DNA from: Thermomicrobiaceae bacterium
GTDB lineage: Bacteria; Chloroflexota; Chloroflexia; Thermomicrobiales; Thermomicrobiaceae
Direction: 5' to 3'
Length of the DNA stretch: 19,546 nucleotides
NCBI GenBank assembly: GCA_007122555.1
Contig: SKTL01000161.1
Span: 1-19,546 of the forward strand
Shown piece by piece: positions 1-7,316 of this stretch. How positions within the stretch are numbered: position 1 is the stretch's first letter; every line of letters begins with the position of its first letter. The notes below the pieces were generated by a model. It ran no database searches and was not told the DNA's origin. It saw only the letters and a list, made by a program, of their open reading frames with translations. Both the position numbers and the translations under genes were made by a program.

Positions 1-789
1 AGTGCGGCGGCGGACAGGTTGTTCGGGCTGGTGCAAGAATCCAGACCAAATGGGCTCCTGACTGATATTGACGGAACAATCAGCCGCATCGCCGGTCACC
101 CTGATGACGCCGTTGTCGAACCGACTGTTCGGCAAGCACTGGAAGGGTTGAGTCAGGAAATGACCCTGGTCGGCGCAGTGTCCGGGAGATCAGCCGCAGA
201 CGCGCATCGGATCGTGGGGATCGATTCCATGGTATATTCCGGCAATCACGGCATGGAACTCTGGCGAAACAACCGGCTCGAACAATCCCCGCTGGCGCAA
301 CGCTATTCACCTCATATCGCAGAAGTGCTCGAGCGCCTGGTCATTCCGCGACGAGTGGATGGAATATACGTCGAAAACAAAGGCCTGACAGCATCCATCC
401 ACTATCGCAACGTTGCTGACCAGGAACGCGTCGAGGCTGAGCTACTCGAGGAAGTGACTGAACAGGCTGCAGCGTCCGGGCTTCGCGTCACCCGCGGCAA
501 GATGGTGATCGAGATTCGTCCTCCGGTTGATCTCTCAAAAGGGACCGCGGTTCTGGAACTCATAAAGGAATACAAACTCGCGGGGCTTCTCTATCTCGGC
601 GATGATGTTACTGACGTGGACGCGTTTCAAGCGCTTCATGACATGCGCCGTGACCGAGGCGGCCACTTCTACTCGATCGGCGTTCGGAGCAACCGGACTC
701 CTCCCGAGATAACAGAGGCCGCCGATGCGATGGTTCCCGGTGTTGATGGTGTGCTCGCCCTTCTGGAACGGTCTCTGTCCCGAGGTTAA
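1..789 (+). CDS. otsB: Trehalose-6-phosphate phosphatase, 5' end outside window
   Basis: This enzyme removes phosphate from trehalose 6-phosphate to give trehalose, the last step of the OtsA/OtsB pathway in the cytoplasm. The HAD-superfamily nucleophile motif DIDGT lies near the visible N-terminus. A GNHG block follows at about residue 75 and the acidic metal-binding motif GDDVTDVDAF near the C-terminal third, both typical of OtsB. The reading frame is open to base 1. A TTG at 19 could start a 256-residue protein, but it lacks a convincing ribosome binding site and lies very close to the catalytic motif, so I treat the gene as truncated by the window edge. The stop at 787-789 is followed within 10 bases by the next gene, suggesting one transcript. 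The family is secure; the start is not. Confidence 0.9.
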   Translation, partial: SAAADRLFGLVQESRPNGLLTDIDGTISRIAGHPDDAVVEPTVRQALEGLSQEMTLVGAVSGRSAADAHRIVGIDSMVYSGNHGMELWRNNRLEQSPLAQRYSPHIAEVLERLVIPRRVDGIYVENKGLTASIHYRNVADQERVEAELLEEVTEQAAASGLRVTRGKMVIEIRPPVDLSKGTAVLELIKEYKLAGLLYLGDDVTDVDAFQALHDMRRDRGGHFYSIGVRSNRTPPEITEAADAMVPGVDGVLALLERSLSRG

Positions 790-796
790 TTCGTAC

Positions 797-1771
797 ATGG
801 AGTATGTTGTCGTGCATCGTTCGTCCATGAAAATCGCAATCTGCGTCGTCACCTACCGTCGGCCGGAGGGACTCCGCAAGCTGCTCGCAAGCCTGATTAC
901 GCAAGAAGGTGTCGATGGAGAATTCGGCATTGTTGTCGTCGACAATGACCCGGATGGTTCGGCGCGGGAAATCGTTGACGAGTTCTCACAGCACAGTCCG
1001 GACATCGTTTATCAGATCGAACCCGAACCCGGCATCCCCGCAGCCAGAAACCGGTCGATCGCCCTCGCCAGGTCTTCAGCGGCATCGACAGTCGCGTTCA
1101 TTGATGACGACGAATTTGCAACCCAATACTGGCTCGCGACCATGTACCAACGGATGCAGGCAACCGGCGCCGATGCGATCAGCGGTCCGGTTGAGCCGAT
1201 CTTCCCAGACGATGCTCCAGCGTGGGCAATACAGACGCGGCTATACAATCGCGCGACGTTCCTGGACGGCGCGAGACTTGACTACGCCTCAACTGCCAAC
1301 TCGATGCTCCGACTGAATGCGATCGCCGGCATGCAGGAGCCGTTCAGGAGAGATTTCCAGTTTACCGGCGGTTCTGACACCTTTCTCTATCAATCAATTC
1401 GCGCAGACGGGAAAACGATCATCTGGGAGCCGGCGGCGCTGGTATACGAGAATGTTCCGTCTTCACGATTGACGCTTCGATGGATCGTCGCGCGCGGATT
1501 TCGTCAGGGAATCACGCTCGGCCGCTGCGTCAGACTGGTGGCGCCAAAGCGAATAAAGACCGTTCTTCGCGCTATCCGAGGCGCGGCGCAGATTCCCATC
1601 GGGCTGGCTGAATGCGCATTGAGCCTCGCCCGAAACGATCCAAACTGGCGCAGTGGACTGGTCCGCATCGCCAGAGGATCTGGAGTAATCGCGGGGCTCA
1701 CAGGCATTACGTACGAAGAATACCGCCGCACAGACACGGAGTCCGCGTGGTCAGAGACCGAACCGCGCTAG
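797..1771 (+). CDS. Family 2 glycosyltransferase
   Basis: Inverting GT-A fold glycosyltransferase, probably adding sugars to an exopolysaccharide or cell-envelope glycan. The N-terminus has the usual beta-strand IAICVVTYRRP, followed by VVVDNDPDG and then the nucleotide/metal-binding FIDDDEF at about residues 101-107. A later FTGGSDTFL block resembles the acceptor-site region of ExoM-like enzymes. The C-terminal 90 residues are basic and hydrophobic in part, which may allow membrane association. I chose ATG 797 because a GAGG lies at 782-785. ATG 827 starts right at the conserved strand but has no visible Shine-Dalgarno sequence. It begins 7 bases after the phosphatase stop and is probably co-transcribed. 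It ends only four bases from the convergent glycosyltransferase. The sugar donor and acceptor cannot be read from sequence. Confidence 0.88.
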   Translation: MEYVVVHRSSMKIAICVVTYRRPEGLRKLLASLITQEGVDGEFGIVVVDNDPDGSAREIVDEFSQHSPDIVYQIEPEPGIPAARNRSIALARSSAASTVAFIDDDEFATQYWLATMYQRMQATGADAISGPVEPIFPDDAPAWAIQTRLYNRATFLDGARLDYASTANSMLRLNAIAGMQEPFRRDFQFTGGSDTFLYQSIRADGKTIIWEPAALVYENVPSSRLTLRWIVARGFRQGITLGRCVRLVAPKRIKTVLRAIRGAAQIPIGLAECALSLARNDPNWRSGLVRIARGSGVIAGLTGITYEEYRRTDTESAWSETEPR

Positions 1772-1775
1772 TCGA

Positions 1776-2543
1776 TCAGAACGGCAACCAGCTGCGTGCG
1801 GTGGACAACCCCAGACGGATGACGAACCGGGAGTTATCCAGGACATACCGCCGCCAGAGCCTTCTGGGATCCTGAGATAGTCTGAACAACCACTCCAGTC
1901 CGTTCCGTTGCATCCAGCCGGGCGCCTGGGCAATTGCGCCACTATGGAAATCAAACGCAGCGCCGACCGCGATGAGCACGGGAGCATTCAGTAATGCTCG
2001 ATGATTGGCGACCCACCAGTCCTGCTTCGGCGCGCCAAGCCCAACCCAGACAATATCCGCGTCGCTGGCGTTGATCTTGTCAATCGTTTCCCGGGTTTCC
2101 AGCTCGCCGCTGCTGAGCATGCCCGGCGTGTGAATTCCAGCCACATCGAGATCGGGGAACCGCGCCGTCAGGCGATCGACCAGCGTTTCGACCACTCCGG
2201 GACCACCACCGTAGAAAAAGTGCCGATGGCCGGCGACGCCCGATCTCCGGCACAGTTCCAGCATCAGATCCGGACCGTAAACCCGGCTGACGTGATCGTG
2301 ACCGGCTCGCCGCGATAGCCAGACGAGCGGCATTCCGTCGGGCGTGCGCAGGCCAGCCGCATTGACGGTTTGTCGAAGCTGCTCGCTGCGCTGACATTCC
2401 ATGATCGTGTGGACAGTGCAGATGCAGACATAATGCTGCTCGCGGTGTTTGATCCAGTCTTCGATAGTCTCGACCGCAAGATCCATATTCAGGGCGCTGA
2501 TTCGAACGCCGAGAATATCTGTGTGTCCACGTTCATTCGTCAT
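1776..2543 (-). CDS. WecG/TagA/CpsF family glycosyltransferase
   Basis: Family GT26 enzymes transfer N-acetylmannosamine(-uronate) or related sugars to lipid-linked intermediates in teichoic acid, enterobacterial common antigen or capsule synthesis. The 255-residue product has the family landmarks: TPDGMPLVW with Asp69 at the expected catalytic position, FFYGGGPGVVE, then VGLGAPKQDWW and VGAAFDFHSG. Length is normal for the family. ATG 2543 was chosen because the open frame upstream encodes unrelated sequence running through the intergenic region into pspA. A GGGG tract lies about nine bases upstream of this ATG. The gene is divergent from pspA and convergent with the GT2 gene, so it is probably monocistronic. 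The exact sugar and acceptor are unknown. Confidence 0.9.
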   Translation of the reverse strand: MTNERGHTDILGVRISALNMDLAVETIEDWIKHREQHYVCICTVHTIMECQRSEQLRQTVNAAGLRTPDGMPLVWLSRRAGHDHVSRVYGPDLMLELCRRSGVAGHRHFFYGGGPGVVETLVDRLTARFPDLDVAGIHTPGMLSSGELETRETIDKINASDADIVWVGLGAPKQDWWVANHRALLNAPVLIAVGAAFDFHSGAIAQAPGWMQRNGLEWLFRLSQDPRRLWRRYVLDNSRFVIRLGLSTARSWLPF

Positions 2544-2570
2544 ATAATCGACCCCGAATCTGCAGACGCC

Positions 2571-2599
2571 TTCATTCTCTCGTATCCGGGCATTATAAT
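2571..2599 (+). promoter_or_regulatory. Candidate sigma-70-type promoter of pspA
   Basis: TATAAT at 2594-2599 is a perfect -10 hexamer, and TTCATT at 2571-2576 is a partial -35 with exactly 17 bases between them. Transcription would start near 2606, about 59 nucleotides before pspA. An inverted repeat, CGCTAC-N8-GTAGCG at 2603-2622, covers the predicted start and could be an operator or an early hairpin. Confidence 0.55.
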
Positions 2600-2620
2600 G
2601 GTCGCTACGGTAGATGGTAG
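2592..2620 (-). promoter_or_regulatory. Candidate promoter of the WecG/TagA-like gene
   Basis: On the minus strand TATAAT is formed by bases 2597-2592, part of the self-complementary decamer CATTATAATG at 2591-2600. Seventeen bases upstream lies CTACCA (2620-2615), a weak -35 with three matches to TTGACA. A start near 2585 would give a leader of about 41 nucleotides. The -10 box is shared with the plus-strand pspA promoter. Confidence 0.45.
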
Positions 2621-2622
2621 CG
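2603..2622. promoter_or_regulatory. Inverted repeat at the predicted pspA transcription start
   Basis: The 6-bp arms CGCTAC (2603-2608) and GTAGCG (2617-2622) are separated by 8 bases. Inside is a direct repeat, GGTAG at 2609-2613 and again at 2616-2620. Its position right over the predicted start of pspA suggests a regulator site, but no protein can be assigned. Confidence 0.35.
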
Positions 2623-2664
2623 TTTCCGTCGGCAATAACCGGTTTACGGTGGATTGGACTGATC

Positions 2665-3405
2665 ATGGGCGTACTTTCGCGAATGACTACGCTGATCAAG
2701 GTCAAAGTGAATTCGCTTCTTGGCGCTGCGGAGGATCCGCGCGAGATGCTGGATTACTCCTATGAGAAGCAGCTGCAGATGCTGCAGGACGTCAAACGAG
2801 GCATCGTTGAGGTCACCACATCGAAGCGGCGCATCGAGCTTCAGAAGAACAAGCTTGAGGAAAGTGCTAATCGGCTGGGCGACCAGGCCCGTCAGGCAAT
2901 GGGTCACGGGCGCGAGGACCTTGCCAGGCAGGCTCTGGAACGCCGCGGTCAGCTTCAACAGCAGATGGAGGGGCTTGATCAGCAGATCGCCACGCTCGAA
3001 CAGGATCAGGCGAAACTCGAACAGGCCGAACAGCGATTGCGCACCAAACTGGAATCGTTCCGAAGCCGCAAGGAGACGATCAAAGCGCAGTATTCAGCTG
3101 CCGAGGCGCAGGTTCGCATCGGCGAGGCAGTGAGCGGTATCTCGGAAGAAATGGCCGATGTCGGCATGGCGATTGACCGCGCCGAAGAAAAGACGCAGGG
3201 CATGCAAGCTCGCGCCGGAGCAATCGACGAGCTGATCGAGTCCGGTACGCTGGAAGACTTCAGTCAGACCAGCCGGGATCCGATCGAACGCGAACTTGGT
3301 CAGTTGACCATGCAGAGCAGCGTCGACGCGGAGCTGGAAGCGCTGCGCATGGAGCTCGGCCAGGGCGAGGAGAAAAAACAGCTCGGTGAAGGGAACAACG
3401 GATGA
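2665..3405 (+). CDS. pspA: PspA/IM30 family membrane-stress protein
   Basis: PspA is an ESCRT-III-like peripheral membrane protein that oligomerises on damaged or stressed cytoplasmic membranes and limits proton leakage. The 246-residue product has the N-terminal amphipathic helix (MGVLSRMTTLIKVKVNSLL), the hallmark EDPREMLDYSYEKQLQML segment, and a long charged coiled coil with heptad-like Q/E/L repeats through about residue 165. The start is ATG 2665, preceded by GGTGGA at 2648-2653. The upstream open frame encodes nothing PspA-like. The stop overlaps the pspAA start by four bases (ATGA), so the two are translationally coupled. A promoter with a perfect TATAAT lies upstream. No PspF-type activator is visible nearby, so regulation differs from the proteobacterial system. 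Confidence 0.93.
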   Translation: MGVLSRMTTLIKVKVNSLLGAAEDPREMLDYSYEKQLQMLQDVKRGIVEVTTSKRRIELQKNKLEESANRLGDQARQAMGHGREDLARQALERRGQLQQQMEGLDQQIATLEQDQAKLEQAEQRLRTKLESFRSRKETIKAQYSAAEAQVRIGEAVSGISEEMADVGMAIDRAEEKTQGMQARAGAIDELIESGTLEDFSQTSRDPIERELGQLTMQSSVDAELEALRMELGQGEEKKQLGEGNNG

Positions 3406-3686
3406 TCATTCGGATCTCGACTGAGGGTCAATACCGTGTCAGTAGCGCTCATCTGGATACCTTGAGCGACATCGACGAGAAGATCATCGCCGCTGTCGCC
3501 AACGATAAGCGGGATGAGTATGAAACGCTCTTCAACGAACTCATCGAGACGGTTCGCAACAACGGCCAGCCACTCGATCCCGAAGAGCTTCTTGAGTCAG
3601 CGATCGTCCTTCCCCCTCCGGATACCTCCTTCGATGAGGCCAAGAAACTCTTCGTGGGTGACGGGGTGATTCCGACCGATCTATAG
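3402..3686 (+). CDS. pspAA: PspA-associated protein PspAA
   Basis: This small 94-residue cytoplasmic protein matches the PspAA family, which is encoded directly after pspA in Actinobacteria, Chloroflexota and some archaea. Visible family features are the N-terminal MIIRISTEGQYRV strand, a central helix pair rich in Asp/Glu (around DIDEKIIAAVANDKRDEYE), and the C-terminal LPPPDTSFDEAKKLF...GDGVIP. It is thought to act with PspA, but its biochemical activity is not established. The ATG overlaps the pspA stop by four bases. A strong GC-rich hairpin 21 bases after the stop ends the operon. Confidence 0.85.
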   Translation: MIIRISTEGQYRVSSAHLDTLSDIDEKIIAAVANDKRDEYETLFNELIETVRNNGQPLDPEELLESAIVLPPPDTSFDEAKKLFVGDGVIPTDL

Positions 3687-3707
3687 CTGCAGGCGAGAGT
3701 AACGACG

Positions 3708-3740
3708 ACGAGCGGCTCCGGGCAAACCCGGGCCGCTCGT
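3708..3740. terminator. Hairpin terminator between pspAA and pspAB
   Basis: The arms ACGAGCGGC(T)CCGGG and CCCGGGCCGCTCGT pair over 14 bp with one bulged T and a CAAA loop. The plus strand continues TTTC. It lies between convergent genes and probably stops pspA-pspAA transcription. On the minus strand it lies just past pspAB and may act in both directions, although neither side has a long T tract. Confidence 0.75.
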
Positions 3741-3765
3741 TTCATGTCGCGACACTTGCCATGTA

Positions 3766-4338
3766 CTAGAACGGGATCTCCCACATCGGATACCAGCGTT
3801 CCAGATCCTTATCCACTGGCAGTTCTCCGTCCAGGAGATTGGCCAGCCGCATCTCCTCGGCGCTATCCCGTTCCTGCTTGCCAGTCGGGATAAATGGATA
3901 AAACATCCCGCGACGGAAATTGTAGAACCAGTAGACGGCCCGGTCATCGCGATCACGGAACCGGAACAGCGCCGCCAGAATTCGGTCTCCGAACTGATGC
4001 TCCATCAACGTGGATGACACGACATGAATCGTCGCCACCATGTCTTCGAAGTCGGAATCATCAAGAATAATCCAGTCGAATCCATAGTTATCCGTTGTTG
4101 TCCGGTACGAGGAACCGGTATGGCCTGTGCTCAGCTCCAGCAGTTGATTCAGCTCATCGGCCGCCTGCTCGAAATATCCCGAGGAAACGGGACGGAAGGT
4201 AATCGCCGCCGTGCGGTCCGGTTCCAGCCCGAACGACGTCTGCATCGTGACGTGAGCGGTCGCCATCGCGAAAATCCGCTCGGATTTCGGAGGTTCGGGC
4301 CGGCTACGTCCAAGCAGTGAATCGAGAAAGCGCCTCAC
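3766..4338 (-). CDS. pspAB: PspA-associated protein PspAB
   Basis: The 190-residue product resembles the PspAB family, found beside htpX and pspA in Actinobacteria and haloarchaea. Recognisable parts are the N-terminal MRRFLDSLLGRSRPEPP, the central TDNYGFDWIILDD, the VVSSTLMEHQFGDRILAALFRF segment and the C-terminal FYPFIPTGKQERDSAEE...DLERWYPMWEIPF. No signal peptide or membrane segment is visible, so it is probably cytoplasmic. The start overlaps the htpX stop by four bases, indicating coupling with the protease. Its molecular role is not known; an accessory role in PspA/HtpX membrane quality control is inferred from context. The family call comes from memory of its characteristic motifs, so I hold it a little below the pspA call. 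Confidence 0.8.
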   Translation of the reverse strand: MRRFLDSLLGRSRPEPPKSERIFAMATAHVTMQTSFGLEPDRTAAITFRPVSSGYFEQAADELNQLLELSTGHTGSSYRTTTDNYGFDWIILDDSDFEDMVATIHVVSSTLMEHQFGDRILAALFRFRDRDDRAVYWFYNFRRGMFYPFIPTGKQERDSAEEMRLANLLDGELPVDKDLERWYPMWEIPF

Positions 4339-5246
4339 ATGCCCTCCATCTCACGCTGGAGCCGCCGCAGGTTATCCAGCCGGCGCTCGAGTGCCGGGTG
4401 CGTCGAAAAGAGCTCGGAAAACCCGCCTCCACCCGCTGCTGCCGGGATGATGAAGAACGCATTCATATCGCTTACTTCGCGCAGATCCTGTTTCGGAACG
4501 CGCTGCATCACTCCGCTGATCTTCATCAGCGCCGAAATCAGCGCCTGCGGCGACCCGGTGATCAGCGCGGCTCCGCGATCCGCGGCGAACTCGCGGTACC
4601 GCGAGAGCGCCCGGATGAGGAAAAAGCTGATGACCCAGACCAGCAGCGACGCCAGCCAGACGAGCATGATGGCGCCGCCACCGCCGCCGCCGCGCTGGCG
4701 TCCAGCGCCGGTGAAGAACATCATCCGCATAATCATCTGGGCCACAACGGCGAAGAAACTGGCGAGCGTCATGACCATCACGTCGCGGTTCCGGATGTGC
4801 GCCAGCTCGTGCGCGATCACGCCTTCGAGCTCTTCCCGGTTCAGCTGCGACATGAGCCCGCGCGTTACCGCGACTGCGGCGTTACTCGGATTCCGTCCGG
4901 TTGCAAAGGCGTTCGGCACGTTCGTATCCGCAACCGCCACTTTCGGCTTTGGAAGATCGGCCATCTGCGCCAGTCGCTCCACCATCGCATGAAGCTCGGG
5001 AGCTTGCTCCGGGGTAACCACCTTTGCGCCGACACTCCACAGGGCCAGGCGATCCGAAAAGAAGTACTGCACACCGAGAATACCGATCGCGATGATCGCG
5101 ATGAACGTGAACTCAACCCCGCTGGCGACCAGAACCGCCATGAACCCGAGATACAGGACAACAAGCAGAAACATGACGCCAAACATCCGGAAGGAAAGCC
5201 CGGCATCCCATCCCCAGCTTGCTGTTCGAGACGTTCCACTCGACAC
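4335..5246 (-). CDS. htpX: HtpX-type membrane zinc metalloprotease (M48)
   Basis: HtpX is an integral membrane protease that degrades misfolded membrane proteins. The 303-residue product has two N-terminal membrane helices (about 20-40 and 44-62), the zinc motif HELAH at 146-150 with catalytic Glu147, two further hydrophobic segments (about 158-178 and 191-212), and the third zinc ligand as Glu219 in RYREFAAD. The C-terminal FSTHPALERRLDNL block is also typical. A GTG at 5246 is used as start because AGGTGG at 5251-5256 lies just upstream; the ATG at 5250 is out of frame. A run of six glycines (186-191) sits in the loop before the fourth helix. It overlaps pspAB by four bases. Confidence 0.95.
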   Translation of the reverse strand: MSSGTSRTASWGWDAGLSFRMFGVMFLLVVLYLGFMAVLVASGVEFTFIAIIAIGILGVQYFFSDRLALWSVGAKVVTPEQAPELHAMVERLAQMADLPKPKVAVADTNVPNAFATGRNPSNAAVAVTRGLMSQLNREELEGVIAHELAHIRNRDVMVMTLASFFAVVAQMIMRMMFFTGAGRQRGGGGGGAIMLVWLASLLVWVISFFLIRALSRYREFAADRGAALITGSPQALISALMKISGVMQRVPKQDLREVSDMNAFFIIPAAAGGGGFSELFSTHPALERRLDNLRRLQREMEGM

Positions 5247-5250
5247 GCAT

Positions 5251-5257
5251 CCACCTT
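5251..5257 (-). promoter_or_regulatory. Ribosome binding site fixing the GTG start of htpX
   Basis: Read on the minus strand this is AAGGTGG, four bases before GTG 5246. It decides in favour of the GTG over other frames. Confidence 0.65.
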
Positions 5258-5284
5258 TCCCAGTGCCATCCGATTACAAGGTCA

Positions 5285-5290
5285 AGTATA
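5285..5290 (-). promoter_or_regulatory. Possible -10 box for htpX-pspAB
   Basis: The minus strand reads TATACT here, 38 bases before the htpX start codon. No good -35 is found at the expected distance. A perfect 10-bp palindrome, GCTTGCAAGC, lies directly upstream at 5298-5307 and could bind an activator or repressor. Confidence 0.35.
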
Positions 5291-5417
5291 GCGTTCCGCT
5301 TGCAAGCACACAGCAACACGCTCACAGACGATTCCCCGTAACATCATGTAAACTGTTCGCTGGAGTTGGCCGACGAATCCCGCACGCAATGGCGCGAGCA
5401 GGGCGCTCTCGTCAAAC

Positions 5418-5423
5418 AGGGGG
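5418..5423 (+). promoter_or_regulatory. Ribosome binding site favouring GTG 5428
   Basis: AGGGGG lies four bases before GTG 5428. The alternative ATG 5389 has no purine-rich site, so this motif decides the start. Confidence 0.55.
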
Positions 5424-5427
5424 CACG

Positions 5428-6402
5428 GTGACCGCCTTAGACGTCAAGCAGGCTCACAAAGCAACCATTAATGAGACACTGATCGAATCGACCGGATTAT
5501 CGAAACACTACGGCAAGACGGTTGCGCTCGACGGGGTGACCGTCACGCTTCCAAATGCAGCGATTGGCCTGCTGGGACCGAATGGAGCAGGCAAATCGAC
5601 ATTCCTCAAGCTCATGCTCGGTCTGAGCTATCCAACATCGGGCGATCTCCACGTCTTCGGCAGAAATGTCACCCACGATCCTCTGGAAGTCCGTCGCCGC
5701 ATCGGGTACATGCCCGAGTCCGACTGCCTGGCGATGGATACGACCGCATTCGATTTCGTCCGCCATATGGCTGAGGTCAGCGGTCTTCCAACAACTGACG
5801 CCAGACTCCGTGCGGCGGATATGCTCTATCTCTGCGGGCTGGACGAAGAGCGATACCGGATGATCAGGGAATTCTCAACCGGTATGAAACAGCGGGTGAA
5901 ACTCGCCCAGGCGCTGGTGCACGATCCGGATCTGGTCTTTCTGGACGAGCCGACGAATGGTCTTGATCCATCCGGACACGATGAAATGCTCAATCTGATC
6001 CGGCGAATCAACGACGAACTCGGCATTGCGGTCGTACTGAGCTCCCACGTGCTTGAAGACATTGAGCGCGTCTGCGACTACGTGATGATGATTGACAGCG
6101 GACGATTGATCGGTTCCGGCTATCTGAAGGACCTGATGGACTCAAAACAGGAGATCACGCTGGAAATCGACGGTGACGCTCCTGCGTTCATTCGCTCGCT
6201 CGAGTCACGCAACTTCGTGGTCGAGTCGAAGGATGAATTGCTCCAGATAGCGTATTCGGATGATGACGTGTTTGATGCAATCCGCGACGCTGCAGTGGAC
6301 TCTGGAGCGGCTATTCGCTCGCTTGCCGCGCGACGAACGAGTCTGGAAGAGTTCTACATAGGCGTTGTCGAACGTAGCCAGGCGGATCGGACTTCGGGTT
6401 GA
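5428..6402 (+). CDS. ABC transporter ATP-binding protein (first pair)
   Basis: Cytoplasmic ATPase of an ABC-2 type exporter. The 324-residue product has Walker A GPNGAGKS at 50-57, a Q-loop position occupied by Glu in GYMPES, the signature FSTGMKQR at 149-156, Walker B LVFLDEPT at about 169-176 and the switch His in SSHVLED. The last 90 residues form the regulatory-type C-terminal domain common in this subfamily. GTG 5428 was chosen because AGGGGG (5418-5423) lies four bases upstream. An ATG at 5389 lacks a ribosome binding site, and the longer open frame runs antisense into htpX. The stop overlaps the next start as TTGA. The substrate is unknown. Confidence 0.9.
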   Translation: MTALDVKQAHKATINETLIESTGLSKHYGKTVALDGVTVTLPNAAIGLLGPNGAGKSTFLKLMLGLSYPTSGDLHVFGRNVTHDPLEVRRRIGYMPESDCLAMDTTAFDFVRHMAEVSGLPTTDARLRAADMLYLCGLDEERYRMIREFSTGMKQRVKLAQALVHDPDLVFLDEPTNGLDPSGHDEMLNLIRRINDELGIAVVLSSHVLEDIERVCDYVMMIDSGRLIGSGYLKDLMDSKQEITLEIDGDAPAFIRSLESRNFVVESKDELLQIAYSDDDVFDAIRDAAVDSGAAIRSLAARRTSLEEFYIGVVERSQADRTSG

Positions 6403-7313
6403 CGGACAGGGCGGAACAGCTTTCGGACCAGCGCCAACCTCAGGCGCCGGACGGCCAGGTCTACCGGCGGCGCTATACCAGGTATGCTGGCTCCAGACAG
6501 GGCAGAGTGCGCAGCTACTCCGCCATCATTTACCATTCGTGGCGCCGGGCGCTGGGAATTCGGCGAAAGTGGACCGCGAAGATTCTGCCGATCATTCTCT
6601 ACAGCGCAGCGTTTATCCCTGTTATCGGGTTCATATCAGTGCCGGCGATTATCGGGATAGATGGCTTCCGGTTCGAGCCATCCGAACTATTCTCGACGAT
6701 CTCGCTCATTTTGCTCGTCTTCGCAGCGGCGGCGTCGCCCGAGATGCTGTGCGATGACCGCCGCGAGAACGTGCTGCCGCTCTACTATTCGCGCGGCATG
6801 TCCCGATGGGACTACCTGGCGGCAAAGCTGCTGGCGCTCGGCGGGATCATGCTCTCGGTTTCGCTCTTTCCGGCGCTGCTCCTGCACCTGGGAAACTCGT
6901 TTCTGCAGGATCAACCGTTTCATTACCTCAGTTCAAACTGGGAAGAGCTTTTCAAGATACTGGCCGCTGCGTTGTTGCTGTCGCTCTTCTATGCCGCGCT
7001 CGGTCTCGCGGTTGCCTCGATGACCGAGCGAAAGGGGATCGCATCGGCGATCGTGATCGGTATCTTCCTGGCGGGCAGCGCGATCGCGAACGGACTCTAC
7101 GAGGCGATCGAGCAATCCTGGAGCTTTGTGTTCGCACTGGTCTCGCCGATGGACATCCCGGACGGCATCCTCCTCCTGGTCTTCGGCGAGGCATCTTCCG
7201 GATCATTGCCAGACCGCGCGGATGTTGACGGGCCGTGGTTTCTGCTGTCGGTGTTGGGATTTGTCTGCTTCTCCGGCATACTGCTCTATCGTCGCTATCT
7301 GAGGGAGGATTAG
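6399..7313 (+). CDS. ABC-2 type transporter permease (first pair)
   Basis: Membrane partner of the preceding ATPase. The 304-residue product begins with a polar, arginine-rich stretch of about 55 residues. Hydrophobic segments follow at about 60-87, 99-114, 141-165, 185-206, 214-231 and 279-297, giving roughly six helices. The cytoplasmic motif CDDRRENVLPLYYSRGMSRWDYLAAK resembles the coupling-helix region of ABC-2 permeases. Translation probably starts at a TTG (6399) that overlaps the ATPase stop as TTGA, implying strong coupling. A later in-frame start would shorten only the polar tail. The stop is followed after three bases by the second ATPase gene. Substrate unknown. Confidence 0.85.
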   Translation: MTDRAEQLSDQRQPQAPDGQVYRRRYTRYAGSRQGRVRSYSAIIYHSWRRALGIRRKWTAKILPIILYSAAFIPVIGFISVPAIIGIDGFRFEPSELFSTISLILLVFAAAASPEMLCDDRRENVLPLYYSRGMSRWDYLAAKLLALGGIMLSVSLFPALLLHLGNSFLQDQPFHYLSSNWEELFKILAAALLLSLFYAALGLAVASMTERKGIASAIVIGIFLAGSAIANGLYEAIEQSWSFVFALVSPMDIPDGILLLVFGEASSGSLPDRADVDGPWFLLSVLGFVCFSGILLYRRYLRED

Positions 7314-7316
7314 GCA

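Noticed and set aside
2544..2705. N-terminal extension of the WecG/TagA-like protein to a start at 2705
   Set aside because: The extra 54 residues are not family-like and run across the divergent promoter region into pspA. ATG 2543 fits the normal length.
4317..5291. Long plus-strand open frame opposite htpX
   Set aside because: Its translation is rich in His, Arg, Asp and Gln without any domain, while the minus strand carries an unmistakable HtpX. It is a high-GC antisense shadow.
5092..5427. Earlier start of the first ABC ATPase
   Set aside because: The upstream frame is antisense to htpX and not ABC-like. GTG 5428 has a binding site.
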